Made by a program: the position numbers and the translations under genes. The notes beneath the pieces were generated by a model. That model was not told where the DNA came from and made no database searches. It was given only the letters and a program-made list of their open reading frames with translations. Positions 23,647 through 32,296 of a DNA stretch of 33,799 bases are shown here, piece by piece. Source of the DNA: Clostridia bacterium (GTDB lineage: Bacteria; Bacillota; Clostridia; Oscillospirales; CAG-272); NCBI GenBank assembly GCA_017462615.1, contig JAFTQT010000160.1, positions 1 to 33,799 of the forward strand. The letters run 5' to 3'. How positions within the stretch are numbered: position 1 is the first letter of the stretch; each line of letters begins with the position of its first letter.

Positions 23647-25493
23647 ATCTCTTCCCCGTCCTTTCCGTGAAAATAAGCATAAACAGCGGCAGCGATCACG
23701 GGCCCGACACCGGGCGCGTCTGCAAGCTCTCTTTCGCTTGCCCGCTTGATGGCGGCAAGGCCGCCGAAGTGCTTCAGCAGCAGCTTTGCCTTAGCAGCGC
23801 CAACCCCGGGGATCTTTTGTAGCTCCGAGGTGCGCAGCGTGCCGCGCTTGGCGTTGGTCATCTGCCGGATGGCGTAGCGGTGCACCTCCTCCTGAATGCG
23901 ATAGATCAGGTGGAACACCTCCTGCTCCCTTGCAATGGAGATCTCCTCCGCCTCGCCGCAAAGGGCGCGGGTCTTGTGAAATTCATCCTTTACCATACCG
24001 AAGATCGGCACCATGATCCCCATCTCCTCGGCTACCTGCCGCACCGCCGCCACGTGGGTGTGGCCGCCGTCCAGAAGGATCAGGTCAGGCAGAGCGCCGA
24101 ATTTTTCTTCATCCTCGCCAAAATGTGCAAAGCGGCGGGAAAGCGCCTCTCGCATGGAGGCGTAATCGTCAGTTCCCTCTACAGAGCGAATACGGAAGGT
24201 ACGATAATCGCTTTTCTTGAAGGCGCCGTTTTCATACACGATCATACCGCAGGTCTTGTGCTCCGCGCCGAAATTGGAAATATCATAGCTTTCAATGCGC
24301 TGGGGTACCACCTCCAACGACAGGAGAGCGGCCAGACGCACCATGGCCTCGTCGCTTTTTTCGTGCTCACGCAGATAGACCGTCGCGCGTTCCCGCGCGT
24401 TGCTCACAGCCAGCTCACACAGAGTGCGCAGCTCACCGCGCTCCGGCGTGTGCAGCTGCACCCGACGCCCTGCCATAGCGGAAAGCGAGGCCGCAAGCGC
24501 CTCTCGCTCCTCCTCTTCCATGGCAAAGGAAAGCAGTACCCGCGGTGGGATCTCCGAGCAGCGCTTATAGTGCTCGTAAATAAAGGCAGAAAGCGACTCC
24601 TCCTCGGCAAGCAGCTCGTCGCTGCCGAAGACATTTTCCAGCTTATCCACCAGGGCACCCTCACGCACGCAAAAGATGGATACGGCAGAAATAGTCTCGC
24701 CGCGATAAAAGCCGAACACATCCTCAGCAGTATCGGGCGCTGCCACCACCTTCTGCTTTTGGGAAAGCTTTTCCAGTGCAAACAGCGTATCCCGCAGCGT
24801 GGCAGCCTTCTCAAAGCGTTCCTCCTCTGCAGCGCGCATCATTTCCTCGCTGATCTTGCGGCGCGCCCCGGCGGAATTGCCTCGCAAAATATCCGTAGCG
24901 CAGCGGATCAGCTCCGCATATTCCTCCACGCTGACCTCACCCGTGCAAACGCCGCAGCATTGCCCCAGCTGATAATAAAGGCACGGCCGCTCCTTGCCGA
25001 TATCCCTCGGGAACTGTCGCTTGCAGGTGGGCAGCGCCAGCGTCCGCTGCAGAGTGCGCAGCACCGCGCTTGCCACCGAAACACCGGAATAAGGGCCAAA
25101 ATAGCGTCCCTTGTCCGCCGCGCGGGTACGAGTAAACACCAGGCGCGGATACGCCTCGCTGGTAATTTTAATGTAAGGATAGGATTTGGCATCCTTCAGC
25201 TTGATGTTGTATTTGGGCGCGTGCTGCTTGATAAGCGTATTCTCCAGCGCCAGGGCCTCGATCTCGGTGTCGCACAGAAAATAATCGAAATCCGCCACCT
25301 GGGAGACCATCCGCGCGGTTTTAGCACTTTGCTCACCGCTGCGAAAGTATTGCGACACACGATTTTTCAGCTTGCGGGATTTACCAACGTAAATGATCCT
25401 TCCCTGCTCATCCCGCATCAGATATACGCCGGGCTGAAGCGGCAACTGATTGGCCTTTTGCAGCAGTGCCTCGCGCACCGATTCCCGTCCCAT
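23643..25493 (-). CDS. uvrC: Excinuclease ABC subunit C
   Basis: A 616-residue dual-incision nuclease of nucleotide excision repair. The N-terminal GIY-YIG domain has GVYLMRDEQGRIIYVGKS (22-39). A Cys group (C-x10-C-x6-C-C-x2-C around CLYYQLGQCCGVC) follows. The UVR motif, which binds UvrB, lies around EEERFEKAATLRD. The RNase H-like domain begins at ESYDISNFG, and the helix-hairpin-helix pair is at the C-terminus (LQKIPGVGAAKAKLLLKHFG and DAPGVGPVIA). Start has AAAGGAGG six bases upstream. It heads the uvrC-rsmD-coaD overlap operon. Confidence 0.97.
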   Translation of the reverse strand: MGRESVREALLQKANQLPLQPGVYLMRDEQGRIIYVGKSRKLKNRVSQYFRSGEQSAKTARMVSQVADFDYFLCDTEIEALALENTLIKQHAPKYNIKLKDAKSYPYIKITSEAYPRLVFTRTRAADKGRYFGPYSGVSVASAVLRTLQRTLALPTCKRQFPRDIGKERPCLYYQLGQCCGVCTGEVSVEEYAELIRCATDILRGNSAGARRKISEEMMRAAEEERFEKAATLRDTLFALEKLSQKQKVVAAPDTAEDVFGFYRGETISAVSIFCVREGALVDKLENVFGSDELLAEEESLSAFIYEHYKRCSEIPPRVLLSFAMEEEEREALAASLSAMAGRRVQLHTPERGELRTLCELAVSNARERATVYLREHEKSDEAMVRLAALLSLEVVPQRIESYDISNFGAEHKTCGMIVYENGAFKKSDYRTFRIRSVEGTDDYASMREALSRRFAHFGEDEEKFGALPDLILLDGGHTHVAAVRQVAEEMGIMVPIFGMVKDEFHKTRALCGEAEEISIAREQEVFHLIYRIQEEVHRYAIRQMTNAKRGTLRTSELQKIPGVGAAKAKLLLKHFGGLAAIKRASERELADAPGVGPVIAAAVYAYFHGKDGEEI

Positions 25494-25518
25494 GGCGTAC
25501 CTCCTTTTCCATAAAACA

Positions 25519-25538
25519 AGGGCGCCGCTTGGCGCCCT
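25519..25538 (-). terminator. Terminator of the HPr gene
   Basis: An 8-bp GC-rich stem (AGGGCGCC and its complement, four-base loop) followed on the minus strand by TGTTTTATGG. It lies between the HPr gene and uvrC, so uvrC needs read-through or a promoter I could not identify. Confidence 0.75.
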
Positions 25539-25555
25539 GTATCAAAAGTCAAAGC

Positions 25556-25822
25556 TCACTGGCCCTCAAAGCCCGTGCTGATCAGCTCCTGCAGCCCCTC
25601 CAACGCTTCGTTCTCGTCAGAGCCCTCCGCAATCAGCTTGATGGTCATTCCCTGCGCAATACCCAGGGAAAGCACGCCAAGCAGACTCTTGGCATTGACT
25701 TTTCTGTCTTCCTTTTCTACCCAAATCGAGCTTTTGTAGCCATTAGCCTTTTGAATAAAAAAAGTTGCCGGCCGTGCGTGTAGGCCGATAGCATTCGTGA
25801 TGACGACTTCGCGAGTAATCAT
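25556..25822 (-). CDS. ptsH: HPr family phosphocarrier protein
   Basis: An 88-residue phosphocarrier. The active-site His15 is in IGLHARPAT, so it can take phosphate from enzyme I. Ser46, in VNAKSLLGVLSLG, is the HPr kinase site used for carbon catabolite control in Bacillota. Having His15 separates it from Crh. No ptsI is adjacent. Start at 25822 has GGAG about ten bases upstream, and a clear promoter precedes it. Confidence 0.92.
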   Translation of the reverse strand: MITREVVITNAIGLHARPATFFIQKANGYKSSIWVEKEDRKVNAKSLLGVLSLGIAQGMTIKLIAEGSDENEALEGLQELISTGFEGQ

Positions 25823-25887
25823 AAGTCAACGCTCCATTCTTTCTTACCGTTCGACAAAATGTGAACCAGGCAGTAATCTCTAATAAT

Positions 25888-25916
25888 AGTATATCAAAAG
25901 CAACCTTAAAAATCAA
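25888..25916 (-). promoter_or_regulatory. Sigma-A promoter of ptsH
   Basis: On the minus strand TTGATT (25911-25916), 17 bases, then TATACT (25888-25893). The leader is about 60 bases. Confidence 0.75.
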
Positions 25917-25979
25917 TGGGCATTTTTTGGGTATTTTGCCGATTACTGATGAAAAACTATGTGAAATTTGACCATATTG

Positions 25980-26438
25980 TCAATTGCTTTTTTCGATTTC
26001 GACCACGGTCAAACGAAGCGTTGCCGTTTCGCTTTCTGCCAAAAGCGGCATATTCAGCGCCAGTTGCGGGCCGTTCTTCAAAAAGTAGCGTCCGTCCTTT
26101 TGCAAAACCATACAGGTCATGGAGCCGCTGATATTCACCGACCAGTTTCCTCGCATCGTAACGCTTACAGTATCATTCAATGTGCCGAGCGTGACGCGGG
26201 TTCCATCTTCTTCGATATAAAGCACCGTGTCCTTTTGCAGCGCATCCGCCGTACCTTGGGAAATACCCTCCGCCACAAAGCTTACGGTATAAGGCTGATA
26301 AACACCGCCCTCTTCAAAGATCCGCTTCAGATTGCCACGCTGCCACACGCTGATCACGCAAAGAAGCGCAAGCACGATCAGCGCAACGTCCAAAAGATTG
26401 AAGCGCACGCCGGCGCCGCTCTTTTTCTCTTCGCTCAT
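25980..26438 (-). CDS. DUF4330-like membrane-anchored protein (second copy)
   Basis: A 152-residue protein: a charged N-terminus, one membrane helix (about 15-33, LLDVALIVLALLCVISVW), and an extracytoplasmic beta-rich domain beginning YTVSFVAEGISQGTADALQK. It resembles the neighbouring gene's product in layout and in the strand pattern TV.F/Y...I, then ...LGT. I place both in or near DUF4330, whose function is unknown. Two starts are possible: ATG 26438 (GAGG eight bases upstream) is preferred to GTG 26447. It is the last gene of the O-antigen-ligase group. Confidence 0.7.
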   Translation of the reverse strand: MSEEKKSGAGVRFNLLDVALIVLALLCVISVWQRGNLKRIFEEGGVYQPYTVSFVAEGISQGTADALQKDTVLYIEEDGTRVTLGTLNDTVSVTMRGNWSVNISGSMTCMVLQKDGRYFLKNGPQLALNMPLLAESETATLRLTVVEIEKSN

Positions 26439-26448
26439 TCTATCCACC

Positions 26449-26991
26449 TCATTCCTTTACGGCAACAGCAACGCAGCGCGCCGCGCCGTAAATATTCTCA
26501 AACAGTACTTCCACATCATTGCCGGCCGCCACGCGGAAATCGCCAACATAGTAGCCTTGCCCCTGCACGTAGCGTGTTTCGACTGTCAGCGTCAGCACAA
26601 GCACGCTGCTCTTCCCCGCCTCATCAGAGCGCTCCTCTGTTTTTAGCTCATCCACCGTGCCGAGAACGTCCTCGGTGCCAAAAGCGGTCACCGTCATTCC
26701 TTCCCTTACGCGGCCCAGCAGCTCAGTCTGCACATCCGCGATCTCAAGGGTATATTGTACCGTGCGGGTCTCACCCACCCAGTCCTCCTTTGAGCCGGAG
26801 GGCACCCATACGACGTAGGCCAGCAAAGCTCCCGTTGCCACGGCCAGCACCAGCAAAAGATCTACTACCACGTAAAACCAATACAAGCGCCGCTTGTCCT
26901 TTGGTTCATGCCGCAGCGCGTTACCCGAATGCCATCTGAAGGCCTGGCCGGAGCCTTTCTTCCGTCCCGCGCCCAATTTTTTACGATTCAT
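26449..26991 (-). CDS. DUF4330-like membrane-anchored protein (first copy)
   Basis: A 180-residue protein: a strongly basic cytoplasmic N-terminus (RKKLGAGRKKGSG and on), one membrane helix (about 37-60, YVVVDLLLVLAVATGALLAYVV), and an outside domain with VQYTLEIADVQTELLGRVREG. Start at 26991 has GGAGG seven bases upstream; a 41-codon upstream extension overlaps the ligase gene and was rejected. It lies 13 bases after the ligase gene and directly before its look-alike, suggesting a tandem duplication serving the same system. Confidence 0.7.
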   Translation of the reverse strand: MNRKKLGAGRKKGSGQAFRWHSGNALRHEPKDKRRLYWFYVVVDLLLVLAVATGALLAYVVWVPSGSKEDWVGETRTVQYTLEIADVQTELLGRVREGMTVTAFGTEDVLGTVDELKTEERSDEAGKSSVLVLTLTVETRYVQGQGYYVGDFRVAAGNDVEVLFENIYGAARCVAVAVKE

Positions 26992-27004
26992 AAAAATTCC
27001 TCCA

Positions 27005-28951
27005 TTAGTGGTGCGCGCGGTATTCGATCTCAGCGACAAATCGGGTCTGTGCCACGTCGGAATAATTGACGTGGCTGTGCCGATCATGCCGCAGACCGGC
27101 TCCCACCAACGCAATCGCGATAAAGAAGATCAGCAGCGCGGCGGGATCGTACCACGCCGATCTGAAAAAGCTGAGGAACAGCGTGCTTGCCACCAGACAC
27201 ACGCCAACGTAAGCAAGTGCAGGCTTTTCTCTGTATCTCGCGTTTCTCAAAGCGGTAAAGGCGTTTTGCAGTAGCAGGAAGAACAGCAACGCAGGAATGG
27301 CAGCGCCCACGACGCCAAGCTCGCACACCAGCGCCAGCCAAAAGCTGCATGCACCCTCCACAAACTGCGTACCGACAGCACCGAACACCGGATACAACGC
27401 CTCAAGGCCGCCGTTGCCAAGTCCGAAAATGAACCTGGTCACACCGGCAGAGCCCGCCATCACCTCGCGGCCGAAGAAAATCTCAAAAATAGCACCGGTC
27501 ACAGCGTTGCGAGAAAGCGCTCTGTCGGAGGTTTCCTGCAGGAAGGTGACGATCACGGCTTGTACACGGTCGGGCAGGAGAAAATACGTGCCCACTGCCG
27601 CACCGGATCCCAGAAACAGAAATGGGAAGCTGCGCTTTTCAAAGACAAGTGCAAACACCACAACGATCAGCAAAAGTGCGATCCAGGCGCTTTGCACCCA
27701 CGCAAGAACGGTAGCTGTTAGAATCAGCAGGCTCGCAATCGCCGCCAGGGGGCGCAGCGACTTGCGGGAGGTAAAAATAGCGGGAAAGGTAAAGGCAAAG
27801 GCGATCACGAGGAAATACGCAAAGGTCGTATGATCCACAAATCCCGCCTTGACAGCATTCCCCAGCAGCGCCATATCCACGCCGTCCATTTTCACGGCGT
27901 TGATCACAAACTGCAAAATACCCACCACAGACGCCATAGCGGCAGAGAAGGATAGCGTCACTCTGCAGCGTGCCAGCCACTTTGTGGTGGCAACGATATT
28001 CATGATCGGAAAATACGCCAACAAGAGGCACACGTTCGTCAACGCGCGGAAAAGAGCGCCCTCCGCCACGGAAAACGCGGAAAAGCCGAAAAACAGCAGC
28101 AGAGCAACGACAGGAATATCCTGTGCCTCCAGGCGAAACACACGATTACCACGTAGGAGCTTTGCCGAGTAGCCGGCAAGGAACAAAACGGTCACCAGCA
28201 GCAAGAGAGCTTTGCCGTAAGGCACGTAGCCAACGTAGGGCACGTACAGCAAAAACAGCATCACACCGGTTTCGGGCAGAGAAAGCACCATGATCGCCAC
28301 CAGAATGGCCACGGCAGCCCCCAACAGCACCCAAGGCTGCACCAGCATTCCAAGCGCACCCACGGCGGCACCCAGCAGCACGGCAACAAAATAGCGTTGG
28401 CGCCCCTTCTGCTCCGGCTCCTGCACGCCATCATCCGCAAGGCCGAATACGCCGCCGAGGAAGGCCCCGGTCAAGCCATGACAAACGGAATAGGCCACGG
28501 ACTGATCGGAAAAGGTCAGTAGCACACCCGTGAGAAACGCGCAAGCGGCGGCAATGAGATTGCCCCAGTTGGCAACATCGTTGTGCCATACCGTGGTAGC
28601 CAGAATGTACATCAAAGCGGAAAACGCCGCAAAGCTGATAAAAAACAGACCGAAGGTGCGCAGACTGCAGCGTCCCAGAGCCCGAAGCAGCCACCCCGTC
28701 ACACGGGAAAGCACGTTTCGCTCCATCGCGCAAGCCACCGCGCGGCGCGCGGTGTGACGTTTTCTGGCACCGCGCCTTCCGCCGACGTGACCGAGACTGC
28801 CAATATAGGAGTGCCGGATCGCACCGTCCGAGGCGGGATAGGAGGTAAATATTTTGCCAATGAAGCTGGCGGAGATCACGTAATAGATCAAGGTTGACAT
28901 ACGGGTGAAGAATCTTCCAACCGCGCCAAAGCTGAATCTTCCTTTATTCAT
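27005..28951 (-). CDS. O-antigen ligase / polymerase family membrane protein (Wzy_C-like)
   Basis: A 648-residue polytopic protein. The first ~110 residues are cytoplasmic and basic. About a dozen hydrophobic helices follow, and a large polar loop near 470-540 (with FGREVMAGSAGVTRFIFGLGNGG) matches the outside loop of the Wzy_C family. In Gram-positive bacteria such proteins are thought to polymerise or ligate surface glycans. Start has AAGGAGG about seven bases upstream. It lies 24 bases after trmD and 13 bases before the DUF4330-like pair, so these genes may ride on the rimM-trmD transcript. Confidence 0.82.
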   Translation of the reverse strand: MNKGRFSFGAVGRFFTRMSTLIYYVISASFIGKIFTSYPASDGAIRHSYIGSLGHVGGRRGARKRHTARRAVACAMERNVLSRVTGWLLRALGRCSLRTFGLFFISFAAFSALMYILATTVWHNDVANWGNLIAAACAFLTGVLLTFSDQSVAYSVCHGLTGAFLGGVFGLADDGVQEPEQKGRQRYFVAVLLGAAVGALGMLVQPWVLLGAAVAILVAIMVLSLPETGVMLFLLYVPYVGYVPYGKALLLLVTVLFLAGYSAKLLRGNRVFRLEAQDIPVVALLLFFGFSAFSVAEGALFRALTNVCLLLAYFPIMNIVATTKWLARCRVTLSFSAAMASVVGILQFVINAVKMDGVDMALLGNAVKAGFVDHTTFAYFLVIAFAFTFPAIFTSRKSLRPLAAIASLLILTATVLAWVQSAWIALLLIVVVFALVFEKRSFPFLFLGSGAAVGTYFLLPDRVQAVIVTFLQETSDRALSRNAVTGAIFEIFFGREVMAGSAGVTRFIFGLGNGGLEALYPVFGAVGTQFVEGACSFWLALVCELGVVGAAIPALLFFLLLQNAFTALRNARYREKPALAYVGVCLVASTLFLSFFRSAWYDPAALLIFFIAIALVGAGLRHDRHSHVNYSDVAQTRFVAEIEYRAHH

Positions 28952-28975
28952 AGCTCTCCTCCTTTCTCCAAATAA

Positions 28976-29671
28976 TCAGGTTTCTTTTTTCAACAGATCG
29001 GGGCGCAGCCGCTCCGTCGCAGCCAAGGCCTCGGCAGCGCGCCATTTTTCAATGTTGGCATGATGTCCGGAAAGCAGCACCTCCGGCACGGCTCGTCCGC
29101 GAAACTCCGCCGGACGCGTATATTGCGGATATTCCACCAGTCCTGCGGAAAGACTCTCGTTTTCATAGCAAACGGGATCGGCCAGCACGCCGTCCACCAG
29201 CCGCGCCACCGCGTCGGTGAGGATACAGGCCGGGATCTCCCCGCCCGTCAGCACAAAATCGCCAATAGAGATCTCTTCATCCACGATCTCCTCAATGATC
29301 CGGGCATCCACTCCCTCGTAGTGACCGCAAAGGATGATGAGCTGGTCGTACTCCGAGAGCTCCTTGACCTTCTTTTGGTTCAGCACCGGGCCTCTTGGGG
29401 ACATATAGACCACGCGACGCCTTGCTGCCGGATCGCTTTTGGCAAGAATGTCGGTGTAGCAGTCATAAATGGGAGGTGCCATCATCAGCATGCCCTTACC
29501 GCCACCGTAGGGGGTATCATCCACCCGGCGGTGCTTATCCTTGGAGTAGTCCCTGATATGATGCGTGTTCACCTCAATGTGACCGCTACGCTGCGCGCGG
29601 CCGATAATGCTCTCCCCCAGCACGTAGGAAACAAGCTCGGGAAACAGCGTCATAATATCAAATCGCATCAT
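28976..29671 (-). CDS. trmD: tRNA (guanine(37)-N(1))-methyltransferase
   Basis: A 231-residue SPOUT methyltransferase that makes m1G37 in tRNA, preventing frameshifting. Marks: MRFDIMTLFPELV, VDDTPYGGGKGMLM, the knot segment IILCGHYEGVDARI, and SIGDFVLTGGEIP. Length matches the family. Its ATG shares one base with the rimM stop; the second ATG (29668) is less well spaced from GAGGGG. Confidence 0.97.
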   Translation of the reverse strand: MMRFDIMTLFPELVSYVLGESIIGRAQRSGHIEVNTHHIRDYSKDKHRRVDDTPYGGGKGMLMMAPPIYDCYTDILAKSDPAARRRVVYMSPRGPVLNQKKVKELSEYDQLIILCGHYEGVDARIIEEIVDEEISIGDFVLTGGEIPACILTDAVARLVDGVLADPVCYENESLSAGLVEYPQYTRPAEFRGRAVPEVLLSGHHANIEKWRAAEALAATERLRPDLLKKET

Positions 29672-30180
29672 CAGAACATCCCCTCAATGGGCGAGAGCAC
29701 GATGCCCTCGTCAATATCCACCCGCTTTACAAATTCCGGCACCACAGGCACCATTGCCTCGCCGGTGGGCGTTTTGATCACGTAAATATCCGTGGCGCCG
29801 GGGTGGATCACATCGGAAACAGTACCCAGCCGCTTGCCGCTTTGCTCCTCAAAGACGGGAAGACCGATCAGCTCGGCGATCAGCAGCACGCCATCCGGAA
29901 TATGGAGATCGTCCCGTCGGGCATACAGCACCGTGCCTCGCAGCGCGTCGGCAGCCTCCATGGTATCCACGCCCTCCAGCTCCGCGTAAGCAAAATTGCG
30001 GCTGGCCGGCGAGGCCTTTTTCAGCTTGAGAGGGCGAAAGCCTTCCCCCGCCTTCACGTAAACGGCAGGTAACGCCGCAAACACGGCAGGGGTATCGCAC
30101 CAGGTCTCCACCTTCACGCCGCCGTGGCAGCCGTGGGTATTCACGATTTTTCCACATTCGGGATAATCAATATAAGGCAT
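29671..30180 (-). CDS. rimM: Ribosome maturation factor RimM
   Basis: A 169-residue protein that binds S19 and assists 30S assembly. The N-terminal domain has CGKIVNTHGCHGGVKVE, and the C-terminal PRC barrel includes LPVFEEQSGKRLGTVSDVIHPGATDIYVI. It heads the transcript. The usual upstream neighbours rpsP and the KH-domain gene are absent here, replaced by an intergenic region and divergent yajC. Confidence 0.95.
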   Translation of the reverse strand: MPYIDYPECGKIVNTHGCHGGVKVETWCDTPAVFAALPAVYVKAGEGFRPLKLKKASPASRNFAYAELEGVDTMEAADALRGTVLYARRDDLHIPDGVLLIAELIGLPVFEEQSGKRLGTVSDVIHPGATDIYVIKTPTGEAMVPVVPEFVKRVDIDEGIVLSPIEGMF

Positions 30181-30213
30181 AGGATCTCTCCATCTATCGT
30201 ATAATTATCATTT

Positions 30214-30242
30214 AGTATACCATATTTATCCTTCAATTTCAA
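30214..30242 (-). promoter_or_regulatory. Sigma-A promoter of rimM-trmD
   Basis: On the minus strand TTGAAA (30237-30242), 17 bases, then TATACT (30214-30219), about 30 bases before the rimM start. The region 30243-30324 between this and the yajC promoter is AT-rich and shows no gene. Confidence 0.75.
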
Positions 30243-30324
30243 CACTCCCGCGCGAATTTATTGCCGCAAAGCGCAATTTTGGCATTTTTGTGCAGATATT
30301 ATTAAAAATTTTACAATTACGGGC

Positions 30325-30353
30325 TTGTAATATTTTTTTCAAAGTGTTATAAT
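30325..30353 (+). promoter_or_regulatory. Sigma-A promoter of yajC
   Basis: TTGTAA (30325-30330), 17 bases, then a perfect TATAAT (30348-30353), about 28 bases before the yajC start codon. Confidence 0.82.
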
Positions 30354-30386
30354 AATGTGTAATATATTCCATGAAGGAGGAAGAAA

Positions 30387-30668
30387 ATGGACGGCTGGAT
30401 GTCATTTATACTGATTGCCGTTGTTGCTGTTGTATTCTATTTCTTCATTATCCGCCCGCAGAAAAAGCAGGAAAAGGAAGCAAATGATATGCGCAACAAC
30501 CTGACCGTTGGCGACGAGATCACCACCATTGGCGGTATCATCGGCAAGGTCGTCAGCATCAAGGAAGAAACGATGATCATTGAGACCGGACGCGACCACA
30601 CCCGCATCCGTCTCCTGAAGAGCGCCATTCGCAGCGTGGACGTACACGCCGAGGACGCACAGGACTAA
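30387..30668 (+). CDS. yajC: Preprotein translocase subunit YajC
   Basis: A 93-residue single-pass protein that associates with SecDF in the Sec machinery. The membrane helix (about 6-22) is followed by the family motif FFIIRPQKKQEKEAN, and LTVGDEITTIGGIIGKVVSI is the conserved cytoplasmic part. AAGGAGG lies six bases before the start. secD and secF are not adjacent. Confidence 0.96.
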   Translation: MDGWMSFILIAVVAVVFYFFIIRPQKKQEKEANDMRNNLTVGDEITTIGGIIGKVVSIKEETMIIETGRDHTRIRLLKSAIRSVDVHAEDAQD

Positions 30669-30734
30669 AACCACTCCCTCCTTCATATATTGTAGTACTG
30701 TTGTGGTACGCAATTTGTGAAGGAGGGAAAAATT

Positions 30735-31202
30735 ATGCCCATTTTAGGAAAAAAGACAGGAAAAAGAAGCCATCGCCCCGCCACCGACGGTAAGGGAGCG
30801 CTGACGCTGCCGGATCTGTTCAAAAATGCCCTGCTGGCGCTGCCTGTGGCAATGGCCGTCGGGCTTTTGCTGCTTTTGGCAGCAACGGCGCTGCTGCTGA
30901 CGACCCCCAATCCCGGTCAATACGCGGCCATTGCGGGCACCGCGCTGCTGTACGTATGCGCGGCGCTATACGGTAGGCTGACGGTACGCTTCTCCCGAGG
31001 AAAGCTACCACTTTTTGGTGGGCTCTTTTCCGGCGGCGTGCTGCTGTTGCTGCTGTTGCTGCTGGCATGGATTCTGCCCGAGTCTGCCACCGCTTACCAA
31101 AGGCCGCTGATCGTTGGGCTCTATGCCGCAGTTCCCTGTGCCACATTGGCGGGCGCGCTGCTCCCTGCCCGGCGCCAACGCGCCAAAAGAAAAAGAAGAT
31201 AA
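30735..31202 (+). CDS. TIGR04086 family membrane protein
   Basis: A 155-residue protein with four membrane helices (about 37-62, 66-84, 98-118, 124-143) and basic ends (KKTGKRSHR at the start, RRQRAKRKRR at the end). Its topology, length and position directly after yajC match the TIGR04086 family of Clostridia and Bacilli, whose function is unknown. The third helix is a run of leucines coded by CTG/TTG. Start at 30735 has AGGAGGG about eight bases upstream. Confidence 0.75.
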   Translation: MPILGKKTGKRSHRPATDGKGALTLPDLFKNALLALPVAMAVGLLLLLAATALLLTTPNPGQYAAIAGTALLYVCAALYGRLTVRFSRGKLPLFGGLFSGGVLLLLLLLLAWILPESATAYQRPLIVGLYAAVPCATLAGALLPARRQRAKRKRR

Positions 31203-31212
31203 TAATAAAGAA

Positions 31213-31248
31213 GGCCCGGAGGCGCATATGGATATGCGCCTCCGGGCC
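31213..31248. terminator. Strong terminator hairpin between convergent genes
   Basis: A 16-bp perfect stem (GGCCCGGAGGCGCATA and its complement, loop TGGA). The minus-strand side is followed by TTCTTTATTATTA, so it best serves the lipoprotein gene. The plus side lacks a T run but can fold equally well after TIGR04086. A second small hairpin (TTCACCC-ATC-GGGTGAA, 31255-31271) lies between it and the lipoprotein stop. Confidence 0.8.
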
Positions 31249-31298
31249 CGTTGGTTCACCCATCGGGTGAAGGATTCAGTTGTCCGGCGGGGGTAAAA

Positions 31299-32294
31299 TT
31301 ACTTCAAATATGAAAGAATTTCTTCCTCTCTTGAGACTTCAAAAACACTTTCTTTTGCCGAAAGAACATAAATCGAGCCTATATCCGTTAGCGTAACCAG
31401 ATATTCTCCCCCTACTTGTACCCGATTCATAAAGATCGGAGCTGACACAGCACTCCCAACGGCTATATTTCCTTTATAAACGCCCAACACCTCAAGCGTG
31501 CAAAGCTCACGATCTATAACCGATTCTCCAAGACTGCTTTTTTTCTTGATTCTTACACGCGCAACAACATCCGCTTCTGCCAAAATGGTAGAAAGATCCT
31601 CTGCAACAGTATAAGAAGTTCCCCAATACAGAGCCCTATTTTCTTTTTTGTTCAATTCCGTTATGGTATAGGATAAAAAAGCTGATTCATCTGCCGTGGC
31701 ATCTAACACAGTATGATCAAAAAAGCTTGTACCGTGCATCGTGCTATTACTTATATTCTCAGCCGGAAAAAACATGTTACCTGCTGCATTGATATACTCA
31801 TCCCGTTCTTGATAGACGCTGACTTTGCGAAGAAGAACCAAATAATACACCTGGCCGACTTCATACACTACGTCGCGGTGATTATACCGAAAATCCGTGT
31901 CATATACAGTAACGTCTATATTTTCCGAAACCACACACAGCAGGCCATTCGTAATTTCACCGCAATAGCGCTCTCCAACTGAAAACAGATACTCCGTACG
32001 ATAAGCATTTTTTACAATAATTTCTACACATTCTGCTTTCACTACGTCAGTACACCGATCCAGTACCTCCTCATAGGTTAAATATACACTTTCCGTTTCC
32101 GTTTTCACTACGTTTCCGTTTTCGTCCAACTCGTTCCGGATTTCATCACCTATAAAGTTAATTGGCGGATTGTCATCCTTCGGATTCTCCGTGCTCGGAT
32201 TTTCCGCGCTCGGATCCTTGACGGGTTGTGATCGACAAGCAGCCATACTCAATATATAACAAGCAAGTATCAATAAGGCAAGTATCCGCCTCAT
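31299..32294 (-). CDS. Lipoprotein with two similar C-terminal domains, function unknown
   Basis: A 331-residue exported protein. The N-terminus has a signal peptide with a lipobox-like end SMAAC (Cys20), so it is probably lipid-anchored. A D/N/P-rich linker with repeated ENP units follows. Two stretches look alike: about 60-165 (DRCTDVVKAECVEI, then VGQVYYLVLL) and about 215-325 (AEADVVARVRIKKK, EVLGVYKG, then VGGEYLVTL), suggesting an internal duplication of a small beta-rich domain. Start at 32294 has GGAGG seven bases upstream; the ATG six bases earlier is too close to it. It follows the protease gene with its ribosome site inside that gene's end, so the two are coupled. AT-rich compared with neighbours. 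Confidence 0.78.
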   Translation of the reverse strand: MRRILALLILACYILSMAACRSQPVKDPSAENPSTENPKDDNPPINFIGDEIRNELDENGNVVKTETESVYLTYEEVLDRCTDVVKAECVEIIVKNAYRTEYLFSVGERYCGEITNGLLCVVSENIDVTVYDTDFRYNHRDVVYEVGQVYYLVLLRKVSVYQERDEYINAAGNMFFPAENISNSTMHGTSFFDHTVLDATADESAFLSYTITELNKKENRALYWGTSYTVAEDLSTILAEADVVARVRIKKKSSLGESVIDRELCTLEVLGVYKGNIAVGSAVSAPIFMNRVQVGGEYLVTLTDIGSIYVLSAKESVFEVSREEEILSYLK

Positions 32295-32296
32295 CG

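Noticed and set aside
23880-25514. 544-codon open frame on the plus strand
   Set aside because: Mirror of uvrC, which has full-length conserved domains. The product is His/Gln/Leu-rich with no family features.
31039-31065. CTG/TTG triplet repeat
   Set aside because: Explained by a run of leucine codons in a membrane helix of the TIGR04086 protein.
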